Shown here: one piece after another, positions 58,901 to 64,000 of the stretch
Position numbering within the stretch: the first letter of the stretch is position 1
Layout of the letters: every line of letters starts with the position of its first letter
Source: Mytilisepta virgata
Lineage: Eukaryota; Mollusca; Bivalvia; Mytilida; Mytilidae
Assembly (NCBI GenBank): GCA_028015205.1
Contig: CM051516.1
Span: 52,332,230 to 52,396,229 of the forward strand
DNA: 64,000 bases
Direction of reading: 5' to 3'
Notes under the pieces: model-generated
Database searches by the model: none
Told to the model about the DNA's origin: nothing
What the model saw: the letters and a program-made list of their open reading frames with translations, nothing else
Made by a program: the position numbers and the translations under genes

Positions 58901-61900
58901 TGAATTTTAATGAATTGGTATATAATATATATATATTGACACAATTTTTTTTAAATACCAGTGATTTCGCATTTATTTCTATGAAGTCTGATTAGAATTT
59001 CATATTTCATCAAAAGTGAAAATTATTTCATTGCTTATATTCGAGAAATCTTTTATAGTATATCATATTCCTAAACATTTCAGTCAAAATTCTAACTTTA
59101 GCCTTAAAATAAATTGTTATGAATAAACATATTAATTTTTCGTGAGATATTTCAATCGAAGACATTTTGAAAAATAATTTACATCAGATTTAAATATTTA
59201 AAAGTTTTGGTCAAACTTAAACGAGTTTCACATGTATGATAAAAAATTTGTAATATAGTAATTGATGCAACATATTCAGATGAAGGGAGATAATATTGTT
59301 GTTGGATAGACATTTATTTAAATATTAAAATTGATATAGAAAGAAGTTTAAGTATAAACTAGGTTAAATGAATCATTCTTTCAGTTGTTGATGCAGTTGT
59401 CAAAAAGAAGCACAAATTTAATGGTTCAGAATTACAAGTCAGAAAACACATTCCACCACCACCAGAGGAAACATATCCAAAACAAGTTTTTATAAGTGGA
59501 TTTAATAAAAGTACATCAGAGGAATCCTTGAAGAACTTTCTAGAGGCCAGATCAAAAAACGATGTTGATAAAATGATATATGGAGTTATTGAAGGAACAG
59601 CTATTGCTATATTCAAAACACAACCAGGTAAAAATTATAATATACACTGAACCGCAAAAGAAACGTCGCACAAAATGACATGTTCACATACATTTATTTC
59701 AAAGTGACCTTTATATATTTTAAATTAATTTTTACAAAATTTAATGAATGATTTACAGTCTTTTGGCTACAATGTTCACAAAAACGTCACAATTGTCGCA
59801 ACGTCACATGTTTTCAATGCTGTGCTCCCACGTCCGTTAATAGCGTTTATGTCCTCCACCGGCACCAATTACTGCGGCACATCTTCGGTACATGGAGTTG
59901 ATGAGCCGATTAATAAACGCCATCGGAATACGTGCCCATACTCTGCAGTTGTCGGACTTGGCTGCTCATTATTCAACCGTCTTTGAACTTCGTCCCATAA
60001 ATGTTCAATAGGGTTTAAATCTGGACTCAAAGCCGGCCAATCCGTAACATTAATGTTATTCTGCTGTAGGAAGTCTCTTGTGGCTCTTGCGGTATGCGCA
60101 CGTGCATTGTCCTGTTGGAAAGTCTTGTTTTGATGACGTGCGAAATGGGGCTGAACATGGGGTGTCAAGACTTGGTCGATGTAACGGGCAGCTGTTACGC
60201 CATTTCCTCTGCCTGGGCCAAGGTTCTGAAAGATGACTGGACCAAGTTTAACGTTAAGGCCGATTCCACCCCATACCATGATGCTAGGTCCTCCCCACGC
60301 GTCTGTTTCCAGAATGCAGCTGTCTTCGTAACGTTCCCCGCGTCTTCTCCACACTCTGGTTCTGCCATCGGCTGTTGAAATGCAGTAACGGCTTTCGTCA
60401 GAGAAGATGATGTTACGCCATTGTCGATTTCGCCAATTCTGTCGCTGAGTGGCCCACTGAAGACGAGCTTGACGGTGTTGAGGAGTAAGAATAGGTCCTC
60501 TTGCTGGACAGCGACATCTCATGTTTCTAGCAGCTAATCGCCGACGAACCGTATCATCACTTATGGGTCGTCCATGTGTTCCAACAGTGTTTCTGGCAGT
60601 TTCGGCAGCTGGGGTGAACCGATTCATCAAATGGTGACGAACAATGCCTCTATTCTGTCTAGGGGTAGTGACTTGGGGTCTACCACTCCGTGGACGGTCA
60701 TTTGTGCTGTTTGTTGCATTGTACCGTGTCCGTAGACGTTCAATTGTTCGAACAGCACAGTTGAAGTCGTTGGCAATAACTCTGGCAGATTGCCCAGCAT
60801 CCAATCGACCAATGGCCTGTTCTCTCTGTTGTGGAGTCAGACGTGGCATAGCTTCTGTGTCAACACTGATACTAACACTCTTTAATTTTCTCCGGCCTTT
60901 TATACCCATAAAGGAGCATGAATTTCACGAACATTTAAGATTTAAGAAAAATTACCGCCAAGTGTGTCCCAGGAGCGGTTTTAGGTACGGTCGCTCTACG
61001 ATATCAACTGAAAATTATTCAACCGAAAATTTAATTTACAGGTAATTTAATCTTACCTGGTGATGTAATCGTAATACTGATTATATAAAAATCATTAATT
61101 AATATTTATTTTGAATTTTGCTAACATTTTGAAAAAGCGACGTTTCTTTTGTGGTTCAGTATAGAATCAGGTATTTATAAAAAGAAAAAAAATGGATAAT
61201 AAGTGAATGCGTTGCCCAATTGATATTCATGCCTAGGGCAGTAAACTATTATTTTGCCTTGTGTATATGATAATTTCATGCCAGAAGTAAACAATATGGC
61301 CAACAAAGATTCTTAAATTTTCTTTACCAGCCCCTGGGAAATATGTGATAAACAAATAATCACATGCTTATTTTCATATCTGCACTGATATGATCCATGT
61401 GCCCCAAGGCACCAGTCAATAGATAATAATTTATACATACTGCATGTACATGGATATCAGGAATTCCAAGATAAAAGTGTTTCAGATAACAAGAGTCAAC
61501 TGTATTACATGTCTGCATTTTCATATTATAAAAGGCCATGTGAGCTATTGCCATCACTTGACATCCATTGTCCATCATCTGGCATAAACAATCTTCTCCT
61601 CTGAAATCACTGGGCCAATGGTGACCTACTTTGGTGGAATAGACCTTGGGTAGCCCCCTTCCAAAATTATGTCTGGCATCCCCAATGTCCAACCGACATG
61701 GCTGCTGTTACTGAAAATAGAAAAAAGGGGGGATGAATTAAAAAAATCTTCTTCTATGAAACTACATGGCCAATTGGGACAAGATTTGGCAGTAATGGTC
61801 CTTAAGAGGTTCTCTTTCAGAATTGTGTGCGATGATTGGACTGTTAACCAAGATGGCTGCCACAGCTGAACTTACGACTTCATTTAAAATTTTTTTGTCT

Positions 61901-63396
61901 GAAACAACTGAGCAAATTAGATTTAGACTTGATAGCAAAGGTCCTTAGATGGTATCCTTTCAGTATTTTGTCCCATGACCTGGACTGTCAACAGAGATGG
62001 CTGCCACAGCAAAACTTAGTTCAACATAGGACCCCATGGGAAAATTTATTTAAAAATCTTCTTGTCTGAAACCACTGGGCCAATTCTGACCAAACTTTGA
62101 TGGAATGTTCCTTGGGTGGGCCCTTCCAAAATTATATCTGGTATCTCCGACTTCCAACCGACATGGCTGCTGTTACTAAAAATAGGAAAAAAGGGGGGAA
62201 GGGGGATGGTGAATTTCAAAAATCTTCTTCTATGAAACTACATAGCCAGTAAGAACTAGAATTGATAGCAATGGTCCTTAGATGGTCTTCTTTCAGGATT
62301 ATGTCCTATGAATGGACTGTCAACCAAGATGGCCCCCACAGCCGAATTAAGTTTTAAAATAGGGCCCTATGAGAAAATTCATTGAAAAATTTCTTGTCTG
62401 AAACTACTTGACCAATTGAAACTAGACTTGGCAGCAATGGGTCTTTTTAAAAATTGTGTCTGATGACCCAGACTGTCAACCAAGATGGCCGCCACAGCCA
62501 AACTTATTTTAATATAGGACCCTATTTGAAAATTCATTGAATTATCTTGCCTGAAACCGTTAAGTCAATTGCAGCCATACTTGGCAGCAATAGTCCTCAG
62601 ATGGTCCTCTTTCAAAATTATATCGGATAACTTGGACTGTCAATCAAGATGGCCGCCACAGATGAACTTAATTAAACATAGAACCCTATAGGAAAATTCA
62701 TTTAAAAATCTTCTTGTCTAAAACCAGTTGACCAATTGGAACCGAACTTGGCAGCAATGGTCCTGAGATGGACCTCTTTCAGAATTATGTCTGATGACTC
62801 AGACAGTGAACCAAGGTGACTGCCACATCCGAACTTAGTTTAACATAGAACCCAATTGGAAAATTCATTTAGAAATTTTCTTGTCTGAAACCACTTGACC
62901 AATTTGAACCTGAATTGGCAGCAATGGTCCTTAGATTGTTCTCTTTTAGAAGTATGTCCGATGACCATAGCCAAACTTAGTTTAACATAGGACCCTATGT
63001 AAAAACCAGCCAAATTGACTGCTATACTTAATTTTTGTCCTGCTCAAGGTGGACAAGTTAAATCCATGCGAGCGATACAGGCTCTTGAGAGCCTCTAGTC
63101 ATATCATATAAGAAAATTTTTTTTTTTCAAGTAGGTTCATTTATAATTATGCTTTGCAGATATAGAAAAATTAAAGGGAGAATGCAAGAATAGACAACTG
63201 GATGGGAAGTATCTAAAAGTAGAACCAGTACCTGTGTCAAAAGCTATTCTTGTATCCAATATTAAACCTGGAACAACTAAAGATGCTATCTTGTTCCATT
63301 TTGATAACAAGAAAAAGGCTGGTGTGGAAGGAGCAGAAGATGTAGATATGGATGCTCAGAACAAAACTTGTGTTGTCTATTTTGTTGATACAGAAG
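49851..63396 (+). CDS. Tandem RRM protein, PARP14/PARP10-like N-terminal part (3' end outside window)
   Basis: Exons 49851-49929, 52664-52843, 56145-56405, 59385-59627 and 63160-63396 join in one frame from the ATG at 49866 to give 328 residues and continue past the window. Four RRM-like folds are visible: residues 30-110, 119-188, 202-272 and 278 onward. RRM1 has I-K-V-S-N-L-P and R-K-R-S-G-G-G-E-V-E-T-V, the hallmark of PARP14/PARP10 RRMs, and each RRM ends with a helix and L-x-G-x-x-L-x-V tail. In vertebrates such proteins add macrodomains and a mono-ADP-ribosyltransferase domain and act in antiviral and immune signalling. None of those domains lies in this window, so an RRM-only protein is possible. 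All introns are phase 1; all internal exons are multiples of three. Confidence 0.85.
50040..51730. repeat. Degenerate array of TTTACTAGGAAAA / GGACTAAATTTACTA motifs
   Basis: Within intron 1 of the coding region. Flanks (50040-50400, 51370-51720) carry variants of TTTACTAGGAAAA and GGACTAAATTTACT in both orientations. The middle (50860-51200) repeats TTTCCTATTAAATAT and TATCC-GGATAATATTTGA dyads. No ORF. Resembles in style the array at 41460. Confidence 0.55.
50819..50836 (+). repeat. G18 homopolymer
   Basis: Eighteen G in a row on the gene's coding strand, in an intron; a likely quadruplex and length-variable site. Confidence 0.95.
52129..52344 (-). pseudogene. LINE reverse transcriptase C-terminal fragment
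   Basis: A 71-codon minus-strand frame with V-D-D-E-Q-H-F-F-F-E-C-P-F and a following L-R-N-E-Y-F, the zinc-binding-like block found after the RT of many non-LTR elements. No RT core is attached, so it is a 5'-truncated LINE in an intron. Confidence 0.7.
52664..52843 (+). CDS. RRM gene exon: RRM1
   Basis: Acceptor TTTTGTTATAG, donor CAAG/GTTACA (weak after GT). 180 nt, phase 1-1. Encodes RRM1 through its last beta strand (V-V-I-F-K-E-E). Confidence 0.85.
53018..53221. repeat. 102-bp tandem duplication
   Basis: TTTCCATGATGAAAGATCA starts at 53018 and 53120; both units contain GATGGGGGTCACTGAGACGT and GAGCAGTTCA-AGAGGCTAGGA. Nearly identical. Confidence 0.92.
53270..54540. repeat. Degenerate 134-138-bp tandem array
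   Basis: Units carry TAAACC-TATATTTTCTTATT, CCATGGTAAGAC-CACC-AAT, ACCTCGCTTCCCCAGGGG and TCCCATCAAATCAATAATGT. Unit marks at 53561, 53695, 53830 and 53968 give the period; flanking units are more eroded. About nine units, within the RRM1-RRM2 intron. Confidence 0.85.
54605..54626 (+). repeat. C22 homopolymer
   Basis: Twenty-two C in a row at the edge of the 135-bp array; G-rich on the other strand. Confidence 0.95.
54640..56144. other. Intron sequence, nothing recognised
   Basis: AT-rich intron between the RRM1 and RRM2 exons; no exon or mobile element termini seen. Confidence 0.45.
56145..56405 (+). CDS. RRM gene exon: RRM1 tail plus RRM2
   Basis: Acceptor CATTTTTATTACAG, donor AATA/GTAAGT. 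261 nt, phase 1-1. Starts with the A-V-E-G-V-M helix and ends at the last beta strand of RRM2 (L-V-K-F-S-D-E-N). Acidic E-E-E-E run near the end. Confidence 0.86.
56432..56660 (+). repeat. Repeat family D, truncated copy
   Basis: Starts GCTCACCTTGCCCAAAGGAT only 27 bp past the exon donor and includes CATCACTTGGCGTCCGTC and TTGGCAGCAATGATCCTTAG. Breaks off after TTTTAACATAGGACATTG. Confidence 0.75.
56661..57100 (+). mobile_element. Possible retroelement 5' fragment with ORF1-like start
   Basis: ATG at 56872 opens a 35-codon frame rich in Lys, Asn and Thr (to 56979) and lies in a YY1-like ATATGGCGGCAAG. In a second frame, 57024-57092 reads C-S-I-C-E-R-D-F-S-C then R-C-T-H-W, a PHD- or zinc-finger-like pattern of some LINE ORF1 proteins. 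This suggests a broken ORF1 start. Identification is tentative. Confidence 0.35.
57101..59384. other. Intron sequence, nothing firmly recognised
   Basis: Intron between RRM2 and RRM3 exons. A lone ATACCCCCACTC at 57736 may be an eroded end of the ATACCCCC element family. A 23-nt exon-like block at 57601-57623 would break the frame and is rejected. Confidence 0.4.
59385..59627 (+). CDS. RRM gene exon: RRM2 tail plus RRM3
   Basis: Acceptor CATTCTTTCAG, donor CCAG/GTAAAA. 243 nt, phase 1-1. Begins I-V-D-A-V-V-K-K-K-H-K, then L-Q-V-R, a proline run and RRM3 (Q-V-F-I-S-G-F to A-I-F-K-T). Confidence 0.86.
59645..61161 (-). mobile_element. Tc1/mariner-type transposon, 1517 bp
   Basis: Terminal inverted repeats of 25 bp with two mismatches lie at 59645-59669 and 61137-61161 (ACTGAACC-CAAAAGAAACGT core) and are flanked by TA duplications (59643-59644, 61162-61163). 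It inserted 17 bp past an exon donor in the RRM gene, opposite to the gene. The near-identical ends and single visible coding lesion suggest recent activity. Confidence 0.93.
59837..60849 (-). pseudogene. Tc1-like DD34E transposase, C-terminally frameshifted
   Basis: Start chosen at M-P-R-L-T (60849), the usual Tc1 start; the frame is open upstream to 60909. N-terminal paired-like helix-turn-helix with R-P-R-S-G-R-P linker, then catalytic D in F-S-D-E-S-R-Y, second D in Q-Q-D-N-A-R-A-H, and E in N-P-I-E-H-L-W-D-E with exactly 34 residues between. After P-S-P-T-T-A the frame shifts near 59942-59947, so the open frame ends early at 59869. The expected tail (W-A-R-I-P, A-G-G-G-H-K-R-Y) continues in another frame to a stop at 59837-59839. 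A small deletion not divisible by three explains this. The catalytic triad is intact, but the end is altered. Confidence 0.9.
61531..63099 (+). repeat. Repeat family D, longest copy
   Basis: Starts AAAGGCCATGTGAGCTATTG and ends GAGAGCCTCTAGT. About eight or nine units of 140-180 bp; GACCCTAT-GAAAA marks at about 62032, 62363, 62518, 62682, 62850 and 62990. Most units have AAGATGGC(T/C)GCCACAG. Same strand as the gene; ends 61 bp before the next exon. Confidence 0.8.
63160..63396 (+). CDS. RRM gene exon: RRM3 tail plus RRM4
   Basis: Acceptor ATGCTTTGCAG, donor GAAG/GTACTT. 237 nt, phase 1-1. Starts D-I-E-K-L, with L-D-G-K-Y-L-K-V, then RRM4 from A-I-L-V-S-N-I-K-P-G to V-V-Y-F-V-D-T-E. Confidence 0.86.
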
Positions 63397-64000
63397 GTAC
63401 TTGTGGAATGTATAATATTTGTCCTTGTATACATGTACATATAGACATTCAACAATATATGTGTGTAATTTAGCAAGGTTTCAGAATTACTGCAAACAAT
63501 GTCCTAGCTTAAATGAATTTATACATTAATTCCAAATTTCTGTACTGTCCTAAATCCAAAGATTTGGTTCTTGAAATTATGTTAAAATCCAAAAATTTAC
63601 AAAAATATTTTAAAATGCTGTCTGATTTCTTTTGTTTAACATTTTAATCATAAAAGTAATGTTTTGTAAAGGATGGTGTTAATATGGAAATTAGGTAATT
63701 AGAGAATACTGTGGATTCATTAAAATTTGTTGTATACCAATTTTAGTGGTTTTCGTGGGTCAAAGTAAACCACGAATTTAAATATCCAACGAAAATTAAT
63801 ATTTTTACTTCAGATTAATTTTTTTTGCGCTCAAGTTTGAAACAACAGAGTTTTGATGTACCTATCCGAAACAACATTGAACAATTGTGTTGTTACAGCA
63901 TGTACTTGGATACTGACATATGATGAGTCAACTATATCCACAGAGGATACAGTGTTTCATGTAATTTTGTCTTTGGTAACATATAAACGCTCAAACAATG
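63397..64000. other. Intron sequence to the window edge
   Basis: No further exon seen. By the pattern of the gene the next exon should start with the RRM4 helix tail and lies beyond the window. Confidence 0.5.

Noticed and set aside
60094..61045. Plus-strand frames across the Tc1 element
   Set aside because: They are antisense shadows of the transposase.
1..64000. CRISPR arrays, bacterial operons, rRNA genes
   Set aside because: No regularly spaced identical short repeats with unique spacers, no polycistronic gene layout, and no rRNA-like sequence; the window is clearly animal nuclear DNA.

Overview
This is AT-rich eukaryotic DNA, most likely from a bivalve mollusc and probably a mussel (Mytilus-like). 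The basis is GT-AG introns, TATA and AATAAA signals, tRNA-derived SINEs, decayed Penelope-like reverse transcriptases, a Tc1 transposon, and a rhodopsin-like receptor, a small cysteine-rich secreted peptide and a PARP14-like RRM gene of the kind abundant in bivalves. Species assignment is inference; no marker gene is present. Most long open frames here are chance or repeat-derived, and only three cellular genes are convincing.

Layout. 1-12.9 kb: gene-poor repeats, including a SINE with perfect target-site duplications (1815-2106), an ATACCCCC-ended element with internal repeats (3021-3771), dispersed-repeat copies, and an inverted copy of a retroelement tail (7421-7590). 13.07-14.2 kb: a single-exon-like 7TM receptor; a 138-bp fragment of its TM6 region is duplicated near 15.1 kb. 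15.3-18.0 kb: a second SINE and a heavily decayed Penelope-like element on the minus strand. 18-24 kb: hairpins and tandem duplications, a better-preserved but frameshifted Penelope-like RT (22.5-23.8 kb), and a compact YY1-ETS-YY1 motif cluster (23.82-23.87 kb). 27.74-28.11 kb: a 43-bp minisatellite.

32.5-36.2 kb holds a three-exon gene for an 81-residue secreted peptide. It has a signal peptide and two six-cysteine domains, one per exon, with CS-alpha-beta-like spacing in the first domain and many histidines. Just 3' of it is a 2.1-kb pogo-like nonautonomous transposon (36301-38391) with TA target duplications and arrays of palindromic GGTTCTA/TAGAACC units near both ends. 40-46 kb holds degenerate motif arrays and long inverted repeats.

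46.3 kb to the right edge is one large gene on the plus strand, incomplete at its 3' end. A TATA/CCAAT-like promoter and noncoding 5' exons are possible. Coding exons at 49851, 52664, 56145, 59385 and 63160 encode at least four tandem RRM-like domains resembling the N-terminus of PARP14/PARP10. All introns between them are phase 1 and all internal exons are multiples of three, so each RRM module is a symmetric exon unit. The introns hold a 1.5-kb Tc1 element with a C-terminally broken transposase (59645-61161), three same-strand copies of a tandem-unit repeat carrying YY1-like motifs, a degenerate 135-bp tandem array, and retroelement fragments.
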